From positions 62,001 through 126,000 of the forward strand of contig NZ_BAAAEN010000006.1 in the NCBI RefSeq assembly GCF_039523035.1: a DNA stretch of 64,000 nucleotides, written 5' to 3'. The notes under the pieces were generated by a model. That model was not told the DNA's origin. It saw only the letters and a program-made list of their open reading frames with translations, and searched no databases. This DNA is from Pigmentiphaga daeguensis (GTDB lineage: Bacteria; Pseudomonadota; Gammaproteobacteria; Burkholderiales; Burkholderiaceae_B). Numbering within the stretch: position 1 is the first letter of the stretch; every line of letters starts with the position of its first letter. Below, piece by piece: positions 24,760 through 34,974 of the stretch. Both the position numbers and the translations under genes were made by a program.

Positions 24760-25521
24760 GTGGTCAAATACGATTTTTCGGGACAGGTGGCCGTCGTGAC
24801 CGGCGCGGCCAGCGGCGTGGGGCTGCGCATCGCGCAGGACCTGCTGGGCGCCGGCGCGCGAGTGTCGATGTGGGATGCCGGCGCCGAGACCCTGCGGGCG
24901 TCGGCCGCCTCCCTGGCCCGGGCCGACGGCATCGATCAGCGCACGGTGGACGTGCGGCGCCACGAGCAGGTGGAACAGGCGGCCCAGGCCGTCCTTGCCC
25001 GCTGGGGGCGGATCGACGTGCTGATCAACAATGCGGGGATCATCCGTCCGCCCGGCCCGCTGGCCTCGTCGTCGCTGGCCGACTGGGACGACGTCCTGGC
25101 CGTCAACCTGACCGGCACCTTCCACTGCTGCCGGGCCGTGATGCCCATCATGGCGCAGGCGGGATACGGGCGCGTGGTCAACGTCGGCTCGACCTCCGGC
25201 AAGGAAGGCAATCCCTACACGCCTTCCTACTCCGCGGCCAAGGCGGGCGTCATCGCGCTGACCAAGAGCCTGGGCAAGGAATTCGCCGCCAGCGGCGTGC
25301 TGGTCAACTGCGTCGCGCCCACCGTGCTGAACACGCCCATGACCCGCCGCAACATCGAGATCGCGCCGGAACGCACGCAGCGGCTGCTGGAAAAGATTCC
25401 CATGGGCCGCCTCGGCGAAGTGGAAGAACTGGCCGCCATGCTGGCCTGGCTGTCGTCGCGGGCGTGCAGCTTCAGCACGGGCGCGGTCTTCGACCTGTCC
25501 GGCGGGCGCGCCACCTATTAG
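24760..25521 (+). CDS. short-chain dehydrogenase/reductase (SDR)
   Basis: 253 residues with a GTG start at 24760 after GGGAGAGACAG. Classical SDR: TGAASGVGLRIA cofactor loop near residue 12, NNAG at about 88-91, catalytic serine in VGSTSG, and YSAAK active-site YxxxK. The C-terminal FSTGAVFDLSGGRATY is typical. An Asp at the end of the second strand (MWDAG) suggests NAD(H) preference. Last gene of the GMC-Bug-SDR operon and presumably oxidises a hydroxy intermediate. A terminator follows at 25552-25575. Confidence 0.93.
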   Translation: MVKYDFSGQVAVVTGAASGVGLRIAQDLLGAGARVSMWDAGAETLRASAASLARADGIDQRTVDVRRHEQVEQAAQAVLARWGRIDVLINNAGIIRPPGPLASSSLADWDDVLAVNLTGTFHCCRAVMPIMAQAGYGRVVNVGSTSGKEGNPYTPSYSAAKAGVIALTKSLGKEFAASGVLVNCVAPTVLNTPMTRRNIEIAPERTQRLLEKIPMGRLGEVEELAAMLAWLSSRACSFSTGAVFDLSGGRATY

Positions 25522-25551
25522 TCCCCCACAGCCGCACTTGATCCGCAAATG

Positions 25552-25575
25552 AAAAACGCCCGTGAGGGCGTTTTT
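25552..25575. terminator. bidirectional rho-independent terminator
   Basis: A perfect 10-bp stem, AAAAACGCCC paired with GGGCGTTTTT around a GTGA loop, with A-tract and T-tract on either side. It lies between the convergent SDR and icd genes and can stop transcription from both directions. Confidence 0.9.
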
Positions 25576-25614
25576 CATTCAGACCGCAACGAACGTCCAT
25601 CCAACCCAGGGCAC

Positions 25615-25720
25615 AGCGGCGCCGGGCCGCCCCAAGGCGGGTCCCCGCCCCCTCGGGGGGCTGCCGCGTAGCGGCTGGGGGCTCACCATGCTGGGGCGCG
25701 CGTCAGCGCGTAGGGGGGCC
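25615..25720. repeat. GC-rich intergenic palindromic repeat region
   Basis: The space downstream of icd is a run of short palindromes, for example CCCCCTCGGGGGG around 25649-25661 and GCGCGCGTCAGCGCG around 25696-25710. Similar wording (CCCCCTCGAGGGG, GCGCTGACGCGC) recurs around 30,730 and 30,940, so these look like members of one intergenic repeat family. No coding capacity is evident. Confidence 0.5.
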
Positions 25721-25722
25721 CT

Positions 25723-27951
<2,229 letters not shown>

Positions 27952-28397
27952 TCTTTATTGAATCTCACTCGATTACGGAAGTAGTGGAGATTCTCGGACA
28001 ACCCCCTGGGACCGGGCATGGCACTGGCGGCCATGCAGGGGACGTCGCGCGGGCGCCCTGACACCCGCGCGCCGGCTTCGATTGCCTGAAGAATCGCGTC
28101 CTCGCGAATGCCGTGGCGGCCCGGGCCTCCCGGCCCCGGATCCGCGGCTTTCACAATGCGGAGTGAGATTTTATCACTGCCTGCCTGGTCGGCGCCCCGG
28201 GCGGCAACGACGGGAAAGCGGTCCCGTCATGCACATCCGAGCACGACGCGGACCGCCAGCGCTCGGCCACGCCGGACGCGACTCGGCGACAACCGCGCCT
28301 TTCCGGCTCGACCGGGCACGGCACTTGCGCAATCGGGTCGCCCGTGGCGGACATGCGTGCCCGCCGCCGTCCATCCACCTTCCAATCGGAGATCTTC
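27952..28397. other. 446-bp gene-free region between icd and the small membrane peptide gene
   Basis: Divergent promoter region for icd (leftward) and the 24-residue peptide gene (rightward). A 10-base inverted pair, AATCTCACTC at 27961-27970 and GAGTGAGATT at 28161-28170, brackets the left half. A modest AT-rich stretch (27955-27990) probably contains the icd promoter. Open frames here have no family features, and I see no RNA gene. Confidence 0.45.
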
Positions 28398-28472
28398 ATG
28401 CGCGCCATCCTGCTCTGGCTCCTGGGCGTTCCCATTCCCATCATCATCCTGCTCGCCCTGTTCTGGCACTAG
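28398..28472 (+). CDS. 24-residue hydrophobic membrane peptide
   Basis: ATG 28398 is preceded by GGAGA at a good distance and ends with TAG at 28470-28472. The product, starting MRAILLWLLGVPIPIII and ending LLALFWH, is one transmembrane segment with a proline kink and a single basic residue at the N-terminus. It lies 56 bp upstream of the PhnA-like membrane protein in the same direction. From memory, very similar tiny proteins recur in related betaproteobacteria, but I cannot run a search. Function unknown; a regulatory or stress-membrane peptide is possible. Confidence 0.7.
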   Translation: MRAILLWLLGVPIPIIILLALFWH

Positions 28473-28528
28473 CGCCAGCGCCGCTTCGCGGTCCACGCCT
28501 CCTTCCAACCACAAGAAAAGGCCACCTC

Positions 28529-29443
28529 ATGGAAAACGCTACATCCGCAGGTAATTCTTACGTTTCCAGCCCCACCCTGGCACGCGCGAACGAATCCCCC
28601 GCGTCCGCGGTCTCCTGGGCCGCCATCATCGCCGGCGCCGTCATCGCCTCGGCGGTCTCCTTCATGCTGCTCGCCGGCGGCGCGGGACTGGGCTTCGTCT
28701 CGATGTCCCCGTGGTCCGGCGAAGGGGCCTCGGCCACCGCGCTGGGCATAGGCGCCATCGTCTGGATGATCCTGACCCACATCATCGCGTACGGCCTGGG
28801 CGGCTACCTGGCCGGACGGCTGCGCACGAAATGGGTCGGCATCCACACCGACGAGACCTACTTCCGCGACACCGCGCACGGCTTCCTGGTGTGGGCGCTG
28901 AGCGCCGTCGTCAGCGCCATCGTGCTCGGTTCAGCGCTGATGTCCGCCGCGGCCGGCACGGCGAAGGCCGGCGCCACCATCGCCGCGGGCACCGGCGCCG
29001 CAGCCACGGCCGCCGCCGGGCAGGCGATGCAGACGGACCAGGGCGGCATGCCGACCGGCTACGTGGCCGACCTGCTGCTGCGGAGCGAACAGCCCAACCC
29101 GGCCGGGGACCCCGGCGCGGTGCGGGCCGAGGTCGGCCGCATCGTCGCCGCCAGCGTGGCCCGCGGGGAGCTGAGCGCCGAGGACCGCGGCTACCTGGCG
29201 CGGGTCGTCTCGGCGCAGACCGGCGCCGACCAGGCCACGGCCGAGAAGCGGGTGGACGACGTCGTCACGCGTGCCCGGCAGGCGGCCCAGCAGGCCGAGC
29301 AGACCGCGCGGCAGGCGGCGGACACGGCCCGCAAGGCGGCCGCTGCGTTCGCCCTGTGGGCCTTCGCGGCCATGCTGATCGGCGCCTTCGTGGCAAGCTG
29401 GATGGCCACCGTGGGAGGCCGGAGCCGCGACGACATCGTCTAG
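28529..29443 (+). CDS. PhnA-like / multi-pass membrane protein of unknown function
   Basis: 304 residues. Predicted membrane segments by eye: about 28-52 (SWAAIIAGAVIASAVSFMLL), 70-95, 117-140 and 275-297 (ALWAFAAMLIGAFVASWMATV). Between the last two lies a soluble part ending in an Ala/Gln-rich stretch (QAAQQAEQTARQAADTARKAA) likely to form a coiled helix. ATG 28529 has AAAAGG upstream. Homologues are often labelled PhnA-like although they have nothing to do with phosphonates. Probably co-transcribed with the 24-residue peptide. Function unknown. Confidence 0.8.
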   Translation: MENATSAGNSYVSSPTLARANESPASAVSWAAIIAGAVIASAVSFMLLAGGAGLGFVSMSPWSGEGASATALGIGAIVWMILTHIIAYGLGGYLAGRLRTKWVGIHTDETYFRDTAHGFLVWALSAVVSAIVLGSALMSAAAGTAKAGATIAAGTGAAATAAAGQAMQTDQGGMPTGYVADLLLRSEQPNPAGDPGAVRAEVGRIVAASVARGELSAEDRGYLARVVSAQTGADQATAEKRVDDVVTRARQAAQQAEQTARQAADTARKAAAAFALWAFAAMLIGAFVASWMATVGGRSRDDIV

Positions 29444-29543
29444 CGGAACGGGCCGGGCCGGCCGCGGACGTCGATTTGCGCGACAATTGCGGCATCGACC
29501 ACACGCGGCGCCCGCCGGCCCGCCCCAGCCCCTTCCCCCCGCA

Positions 29544-30740
29544 ATGACAGCGCCGCGCAGCGACACTCCCTTCAGCCTCAAGCAGATCGCCGTCCCGGCA
29601 TTCGGTCCATCAGTCCTCTACGGCGTCGGCAACGGCGCCATCCTCCCGATCATCGCGCTCAGCGCCCGCGAGCTCGGCGCCTCGGTGGCCCTGGCCGGAT
29701 TGATCGTGTCCCTGATGGGCATAGGTTCGCTGGTCAGTAACATCCCGGCCGCCATGATCACGTCCCGCCACGGGGAACGCCGGTCCATGGCGGGCGCGGC
29801 CGCGTTCAGCGTGCTGGCGCTGCTGCTATGCATCTTCGCCACGCATGCCTGGATGCTGGCCGTGGGGGTCTTCCTGGTGGGCATGGCGGCGTCGGTCTTC
29901 ATGCTGGCCCGCCAGACCTACCTGATCGATGCCGTGCCCTCCTACATGCGGGCGCGGGCACTCTCCACACTGGGCGGCACCAACCGGATAGGCGTCTTCA
30001 TCGGCCCTTTCGCCGGCGCGGCCATGATTCACTTCGTGGGCATCAACGGTGCCTACTGGGTGGCCGCGGTGGCGATCTCGGGCGCCGGGCTGATCGCTCA
30101 CCTCGCCCCCGAGATGGGCGGCCAGCTCCATGCCGATCCCGCGCGCGCCAAGCCGCGCGTCCAGGACATCGCGCGCGACCATGCCAAGGTGTTCCTGACC
30201 CTGGGCCTGGGCATCCTGCTGGTCAGCGCCCTGCGCTCGTCGCGCCAGGTCGTGATCCCGCTGTGGGCCGACCACCTGGGGCTCGCGCCGACCGCCGCCT
30301 CGATCATCTACGGGCTGGTCGCCGCCATCGACATGTCGGTGTTCTATCCGGCCGGCACGATCATGGACCGGCACGGCCGCCTGTGGGTGGCGCTGCCCTC
30401 CGTGCTGCTGATGGGCGGCGCGCTGATGGCCACCTCGCTGACGACCGGCGTCGTGTCCTTCCTGATCGTGTCGCTGATCCTGGGCTTCGGCAACGGCATC
30501 AGTTCGGGCATCGTCATGACACTGGGGGCCGACTCCTCGCCCGCCCATGGACGCACGGAGTTCCTGGGCATCTGGCGCCTGATCGCCGACGTGGGCAACA
30601 GCCTCGGACCGGTCATCCTGTCGGCCATCACGGCCGTGGCGTCGCTGACCATAGGGGTGGCATCGGTAGGCACGCTGGGGCTCGCAGCGGCGGCCGTCCT
30701 TTGGCGGTGGCTGCCGAAGAGGTCCCCCCCTACGCGCTGA
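29544..30740 (+). CDS. major facilitator superfamily transporter
   Basis: 398 residues with twelve predicted helices, for example SLMGIGSLVSNIPAAMI, VAAVAISGAGLIAHLA and FLIVSLILGFGNGISSGIVM. The loop after helix 2 carries TSRHGERRSM, matching the MFS RxGRR-type motif. ATG 29544 gives a short cytoplasmic N-terminus; the frame is open to 29487. Substrate unknown; it resembles drug/metabolite efflux members. The last residues (RSPPTR) are encoded at the edge of the repeat region that follows. Confidence 0.9.
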   Translation: MTAPRSDTPFSLKQIAVPAFGPSVLYGVGNGAILPIIALSARELGASVALAGLIVSLMGIGSLVSNIPAAMITSRHGERRSMAGAAAFSVLALLLCIFATHAWMLAVGVFLVGMAASVFMLARQTYLIDAVPSYMRARALSTLGGTNRIGVFIGPFAGAAMIHFVGINGAYWVAAVAISGAGLIAHLAPEMGGQLHADPARAKPRVQDIARDHAKVFLTLGLGILLVSALRSSRQVVIPLWADHLGLAPTAASIIYGLVAAIDMSVFYPAGTIMDRHGRLWVALPSVLLMGGALMATSLTTGVVSFLIVSLILGFGNGISSGIVMTLGADSSPAHGRTEFLGIWRLIADVGNSLGPVILSAITAVASLTIGVASVGTLGLAAAAVLWRWLPKRSPPTR

Positions 30741-30770
30741 CGCGCGCCCCCCAGGGGGCGATGCGGGTGG

Positions 30771-30931
30771 ACCGGCGGAGCCGGATCCACCGCATCCTGG
30801 GTCTAGTACTCGATTCTTGGGTTGTGGCACCGGTGCTATCGCTGGCTGCCGGCGACAGCACCGGTGCTACAACCCAAGACAGTTTCCCCAGACCCAGGAA
30901 ACCGCGGATCTGGCTTTGCAGTCCGCCGGTT
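30771..30931. repeat. 161-bp nested inverted repeat (MITE-like hairpin element)
   Basis: Three nested pairs of arms. The inner pair is 30816-30840 with 30854-30878: 25 bp, 23 matching, each arm carrying the palindrome GCACCGGTGC. The middle pair is 30781-30804 with 30890-30913, 19 of 24 matching, ending in CCTGGGTCT/AGACCCAGG. The outer pair is ACCGGCGGA (30771) against the complement at 30922-30930. A partial direct copy of the left end recurs at 30981-31005. It lies between two convergent genes and has no transposase. I do not recognise the family. Confidence 0.7.
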
Positions 30932-31013
30932 TCGCCCCCTCGAGGGGCCCGCGCAAGCGGGTAGGGGGTGGGCTTCCCCGACCGGCGGAGTCGGATCCTG
31001 GGTCTGCTCTTCG

Positions 31014-31982
31014 TTACTCGGGTTTTACGCCGGCTTCGGCGATGACTTCTTCCCAACGCTTCTTTTCGCTGCGGATGAAGTCGCGCGCCTGGGCGTGGGA
31101 CTTGATCATCGGATAGGTGCCCAGTTCCGTCAGGCGGGCGACGAAGGGGCCCTGGCGCAGCGCCGCGTTGACGTCGGCGCTGGTCCGGTCGATCACGGCC
31201 TGGGGCGTGCCCTTGGGGGCGAACATGGCGAACCAGCCGGAAGCGACGGTGCCGGGTACGGCGTCCTTGGCCAGGGGAATGCCTTCCAGGCCGGGCAGCG
31301 CTTCGTCGGCCGTGACGGCGATGGCCTGGATGCGGCCGCTGCGCACCAACGGAAGCAGCGGCGCGGTGCCGTCGACGTACAGCGGGATGTCGCCCTTGAT
31401 CAGCGCCTGGATGGCCTGCGTCGTACCGCTGAAACCGATCTGCCGGAACCGGGCATGGGCGTACTGGCCCATCATCTCGGAGGTCAGGTGGGGAACGGAT
31501 CCGCGGCGGGGGCTGCCGATGACCACGTCGTCGGGCCTGGCGCGGGCGGCGGCCAGGATCTCGGCCACGCTCTTGTACGGCGCCTGGGCATTGGCGACGA
31601 ACAGCATCGGCGTATAGGCGATGGTGGCCACCGTCTCGGCATCGCGTTCGATGTCGAAGCGGGCTTCCTTGTACATGACCGGCGTGGTCACGGCCGCCGC
31701 GGCATGAAAGAGCCCCAGCGTATAGCCGTCGGGCGCGGCCTGGGCCAGTTCCTGCATGGCGGCGATGCCGTTGCCGGCGGGGCGGTTCTCCACCACCACC
31801 TGCTGGCCCCAGGCCGCGGTCAGCCGTTCGGCCACCAGCCGCGCGATGATGTCGGGGGCGCTGCCGGCGATGGACGGCACCACCATCTTCACCATGCGGG
31901 CCGGATAGGTCTCGGCGGCAAGCGCCGGCACCGCGGCCAGGATGCCCGCCAGCGCGGCGGCGCAGGCCAGTTTGCGATCCAT
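31014..31982 (-). CDS. Bug family solute-binding protein
   Basis: 322 residues with signal peptide ending PALAAE. The binding domain is a little divergent: YPARMVKMVVPSIAGSAPDIIARL in place of the usual glycine-rich start, VVENRPAGNGIAAM, PDGYTLGLF, FSGTTQAIQALIKGDI instead of HVPYKG. ATG 31982 has GGAGGAG upstream. It is next to a TetR gene on the same strand with an AT-rich operator-like region between them, suggesting a substrate-inducible stand-alone receptor. No catabolic gene is adjacent. Confidence 0.92.
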   Translation of the reverse strand: MDRKLACAAALAGILAAVPALAAETYPARMVKMVVPSIAGSAPDIIARLVAERLTAAWGQQVVVENRPAGNGIAAMQELAQAAPDGYTLGLFHAAAAVTTPVMYKEARFDIERDAETVATIAYTPMLFVANAQAPYKSVAEILAAARARPDDVVIGSPRRGSVPHLTSEMMGQYAHARFRQIGFSGTTQAIQALIKGDIPLYVDGTAPLLPLVRSGRIQAIAVTADEALPGLEGIPLAKDAVPGTVASGWFAMFAPKGTPQAVIDRTSADVNAALRQGPFVARLTELGTYPMIKSHAQARDFIRSEKKRWEEVIAEAGVKPE

Positions 31983-32037
31983 GTCGTGTCTCCTCCGGTA
32001 CGCGCGGGCAGGCTGGGCGCCACCCGCTCCTCGACCA

Positions 32038-32088
32038 TATTTGATATGCATTCAATTAATGTACGAATAATTGATTGAGTATCAAATA
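32038..32088. promoter_or_regulatory. AT-rich promoter/operator with inverted repeat upstream of Bug gene
   Basis: TATTTGATA at 32038-32046 and TATCAAATA at 32080-32088 form a perfect 9-bp inverted repeat. A second pair, CAATTA (32053-32058) and TAATTG (32068-32073), sits inside it. The patch stands out from its GC-rich surroundings and lies just upstream of the Bug gene that starts at 31982. The TetR protein encoded alongside is a candidate binder. Confidence 0.5.
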
Positions 32089-32131
32089 ATGGTTTGTACG
32101 GAGGCAGGACGCGCGCCGCGCCATGGCGATC

Positions 32132-32902
32132 CTATCCCTGGCGCGGGCGCCGGGTAGAGGAAGCGCCCGCGCGCCAGGCGGCGATGCCGTCCAGCGTGAT
32201 GCGCAGCCCTTCGTCGAAAGCCGTGGCCGAACTCAGGCGAGCGAACGAGCGGCTGATGGCGCGCGCGGCGGGGTAGGGATCCGCCGACTCCAGCCGCGCC
32301 CGGATGAAATCCTCGTGGTAGGCCGGCATCTGCCGCGAAGCCTCGGCCATGCTGGCGCCCACCAGGTACTGGGCGATCAGGTGGTAGGCCAGCGCCACCT
32401 GGTCGTTCGTGAAGCCGCCCTGCATGATGGCCGAGGCCATATGGTTGAAGAACACCATGCCGTAGTCGGTCTCGTCCGGCTCGACGTCCTGGAACAGGCG
32501 GTAGCGGTTGTGCGAGGCCACGTACATGCTGGCACCCGGATTGGCGATGGCCACCGCGAAGCTCAGCCGCGCGATGGTCTCGACGTCCGAGCGCCAGTCG
32601 CCAGTCAGCGCGGGCAGCTTCTCGACCCGCTGGCGGTAATAGTCGTTCAGGACGCCCGACACCAGCTTGTCGCGTCCGCCCATGTAGTAGTGGATGAGGC
32701 CCGGCGCGACGCCGAAATCGCGCGCCAGCTGCACCATCGAGATCTGGTCCAGCGGCATGCTCTTGGCCAGTTCTATCGCGCGCTGGAGTATGGCCCAGCG
32801 GCTCAGCATGGGCTCGGCGGTGATCGGCGATTCGACCTTGGGAGGCCGGCCGCGGCGGCGGGGAACGGGGGCCTGGGCGGCGGCCTTCTTGGGGGCGGGC
32901 AT
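32132..32902 (-). CDS. TetR family transcriptional regulator with AT-hook-like arm
   Basis: 256 residues. The N-terminal arm contains RRRGRPPK (about residues 15-22), an AT-hook-like minor-groove sequence, followed by the TetR helix-turn-helix at about 35-85 (LDQISMVQLARDFGVAPGLIHYYMGGRDKL). The C-terminal ligand domain is helical. It precedes a Bug gene on the same strand; the catabolic FAD-monooxygenase operon lies upstream, also on the same strand. It could control either unit. Confidence 0.9.
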   Translation of the reverse strand: MPAPKKAAAQAPVPRRRGRPPKVESPITAEPMLSRWAILQRAIELAKSMPLDQISMVQLARDFGVAPGLIHYYMGGRDKLVSGVLNDYYRQRVEKLPALTGDWRSDVETIARLSFAVAIANPGASMYVASHNRYRLFQDVEPDETDYGMVFFNHMASAIMQGGFTNDQVALAYHLIAQYLVGASMAEASRQMPAYHEDFIRARLESADPYPAARAISRSFARLSSATAFDEGLRITLDGIAAWRAGASSTRRPRQG

Positions 32903-32980
32903 GGCGGGCGGGGCGGGTGGAGACGGCTCTATCGTAGAAAATTATTGCCAGGGCGGCAATTTCCGCGTCCGTCGCGCCCG

Positions 32981-34129
32981 CTATCCGGCCAGCGCCGCCA
33001 CCCCGGCCTCCTCCATCTCGCGGACCAGTTCCGGATACTGGAGCTTCAGGCGGTCGCGATCGACCCGCCCCGTGCGGGTCATGAAGCGGTAGACGAATTC
33101 GTGCGGCGAGTCGATCCGCATCCATTCGCGCACGCGCTCGTACCAGGTGTAGGACGCTTCCGAGGCGCGGATGAGCCGCTGCTTGGCGGGCTTGCGCGAC
33201 GCCACGTACAGCGCCAGCGCACCGCCGACGTCGTCCGGGCGCTGGCGCAGTGCCTCGGCCAGCGCGACGGCGTCCTCCATCGCGATGCGGGTGCCCGAAC
33301 CGATGGAGAAATGCGCGCTGGCCAGCGCATCGCCCAGCAGCACGCGGTTGCCCGCATGCCAGGATCGATTGCGCACCACCGGAAACTGGCGCCAGCTGGA
33401 ATGGTTGGACACCAGCCCATGCCCGCCCAGCTCCGGCGCGAACACCTGTTCGAACAGGGCTTGCCGCCCCTGCGCGTCCATCGCCTCCATGCCGAACTCG
33501 ACCCAGGTCCGGTCGTCGCACTCGGCCACGAAAGTACTCATGGCCGCCGAGTACGGGTAGTAGTGCGCGACGAAGCAGCCGCCCCGCCATTCGCGGAACA
33601 CCAGTGCCGGCGTCTCGAAGGCCTTGTCGACGCCATACCAGGCGAAGTGGTTGGTCAGCCGGCCGTGCGTCGTGCCGAAGGCGGCTTCGTCGGCCGCGCG
33701 CAGCGTCGAATTCACGCCGTCCGCGCCCACCACCAGGTCGGCGTCCAGCGCATGGACGTCGGCCAGCCGGTGCTCGTGGCGTACGTCCACGTCCAGGCGG
33801 CGGGCATGGTCCTGCAGGATGCGCAGCAGGTCGATGCGCGGAATCGCGCCGCCGCCCGCCCCCGGCCGGCGCACGACGATGGGCCGCTCGCGCATGACGA
33901 TGGTCTGGCGGTCGTTGAAGCGCATGGCGCCCATCAGGTCCTCGACCACCTCGGGCGCGGCCTCGCGCAGCGAGGCCAGGCCGGTGTCGGCCAGCACCAC
34001 GCCGAAGCCGAAGGTCGCGCCGGCCGGGTTCTGCTCGAGCACCGCGATGCGCGCATGCGGCAGGCGCTGCTTGAGCAGGATGGACAGGAACAGCCCCGAC
34101 GGGCCTCCACCGACGATGATGACCTTCAT
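32981..34129 (-). CDS. FAD-dependent aromatic (acyl-CoA) monooxygenase
   Basis: 382 residues. Group A flavoprotein hydroxylase: FAD motif VIIVGGGPSGLF at 4-15, DG motif GADGVNS near 140, and GDALASAHFSIGSGTRIAMEDAVAL near 275. The stretch after the first motif (FGFGVVLAD) resembles the flavin domain of salicylyl-CoA 5-hydroxylase and anthraniloyl-CoA monooxygenase rather than free-acid hydroxylases. Its ATG overlaps the stop of the VOC gene as ATGA. Last gene of a hydrolase - CoA ligase - VOC - monooxygenase operon. The CoA-ester substrate is inference from motif and context. Confidence 0.85.
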   Translation of the reverse strand: MKVIIVGGGPSGLFLSILLKQRLPHARIAVLEQNPAGATFGFGVVLADTGLASLREAAPEVVEDLMGAMRFNDRQTIVMRERPIVVRRPGAGGGAIPRIDLLRILQDHARRLDVDVRHEHRLADVHALDADLVVGADGVNSTLRAADEAAFGTTHGRLTNHFAWYGVDKAFETPALVFREWRGGCFVAHYYPYSAAMSTFVAECDDRTWVEFGMEAMDAQGRQALFEQVFAPELGGHGLVSNHSSWRQFPVVRNRSWHAGNRVLLGDALASAHFSIGSGTRIAMEDAVALAEALRQRPDDVGGALALYVASRKPAKQRLIRASEASYTWYERVREWMRIDSPHEFVYRFMTRTGRVDRDRLKLQYPELVREMEEAGVAALAG

Positions 34130-34974
34130 GGCGACTCCGGGTCGATGGCGAGGGTGTCCATGTCGAACGCGGCGATGCGGCCCGCCAGGCCGCCCGTCAG
34201 CGCGCCGTACCAGACGGCGGGCTTGAAGCCCAGCTCCTTGCGCCGGAACCGCAGGCCGGGCGTGCCATCGATGCGGGCGTAGCCGGCCGCGCCCCGGCCC
34301 ACCGCATAGCCTCGGGCGCGCGCATCGTCCAGCAGCGGGGCGAACTCGGGCACGTCCAGCACGTACACCGACGCCACGCCGGCCGGCCGGTCCACGTCGT
34401 CCAGCGCCGCCGCCTTGCGCCGCCACACGGGCTCGATGCCGTCCAGGCGCTCGCCCTGCCCCGCCTCTAGCGCCATCGCGGCCTCCAGCGTACGGGCGGC
34501 ATCGTCCGCATCGGCCTGGCCGAAGGGCCGCAACTGGGTGGTGATCTCGATGGGGTAGCCGTTGGGATCGTTGAAGTAGATGGACTCGATCACCTCGTGG
34601 CGGATCTGGTAGCGCAGCGGGATGCCCGCGGCTTCCACGCGCGCGCGCCACCGCAGCAGCTCGGCCTCGTCCGGCACCCGCCACGCGGTGTGCGTCGCGC
34701 GTTCCTGGTAATGGTCGCTCACGCGCAGCTTGTCCGGACGCTGCGTGCCGATGTAGTAGAAGAACGCGATGGTGCTGCCATTGCCGCTATCGAAGAAGAA
34801 GTGCAGGAAGTCGGCATGGTCGTCCGACCCCCAGCCGCGCGCGGAGATCGCGTGCACCAGCGGCAGGCCGAGCTGGTCGCGGTAGAAGCGCACCGTCTCG
34901 GACAGTTTCCAGGTGGGGCGGGCGGTATGGTGCACGCCGTGCAATCGCAGAGGGGAAAGCGCTTCGGTAGTCAT
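34126..34974 (-). CDS. VOC (glyoxalase / extradiol dioxygenase) family protein with a C-terminal extension
   Basis: 282 residues. The N-terminal half is a two-module VOC domain: VHHTARPTWKLSETVRFYRDQ (His ligand), DHADFLHFFF, HTAWRVPDEAELLRW and YFNDPNGYPIEIT (Glu ligand). The last ~110 residues have no family I recognise; VWYGALTGGLAGRIAAFDMD is characteristic. Either a ring-cleaving dioxygenase or an isomerase/hydrolase acting on the pathway intermediate. Both ends overlap its neighbours by ATGA (start with the ligase, stop with the monooxygenase), showing tight coupling. Confidence 0.85.
   Translation of the reverse strand: MTTEALSPLRLHGVHHTARPTWKLSETVRFYRDQLGLPLVHAISARGWGSDDHADFLHFFFDSGNGSTIAFFYYIGTQRPDKLRVSDHYQERATHTAWRVPDEAELLRWRARVEAAGIPLRYQIRHEVIESIYFNDPNGYPIEITTQLRPFGQADADDAARTLEAAMALEAGQGERLDGIEPVWRRKAAALDDVDRPAGVASVYVLDVPEFAPLLDDARARGYAVGRGAAGYARIDGTPGLRFRRKELGFKPAVWYGALTGGLAGRIAAFDMDTLAIDPESP

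Noticed and set aside
27952..28397. Possible gene or small RNA upstream of icd
   Set aside because: No ribosome site with a sensible product, and no clear hairpin followed by a T-run; left as a gene-free region.
30741..31013. Extension of the MFS or Bug genes, or a small gene, in the repeat region
   Set aside because: The frames are open only because of palindromic GC-rich repeats; the predicted peptides are low-complexity and mirror each other.
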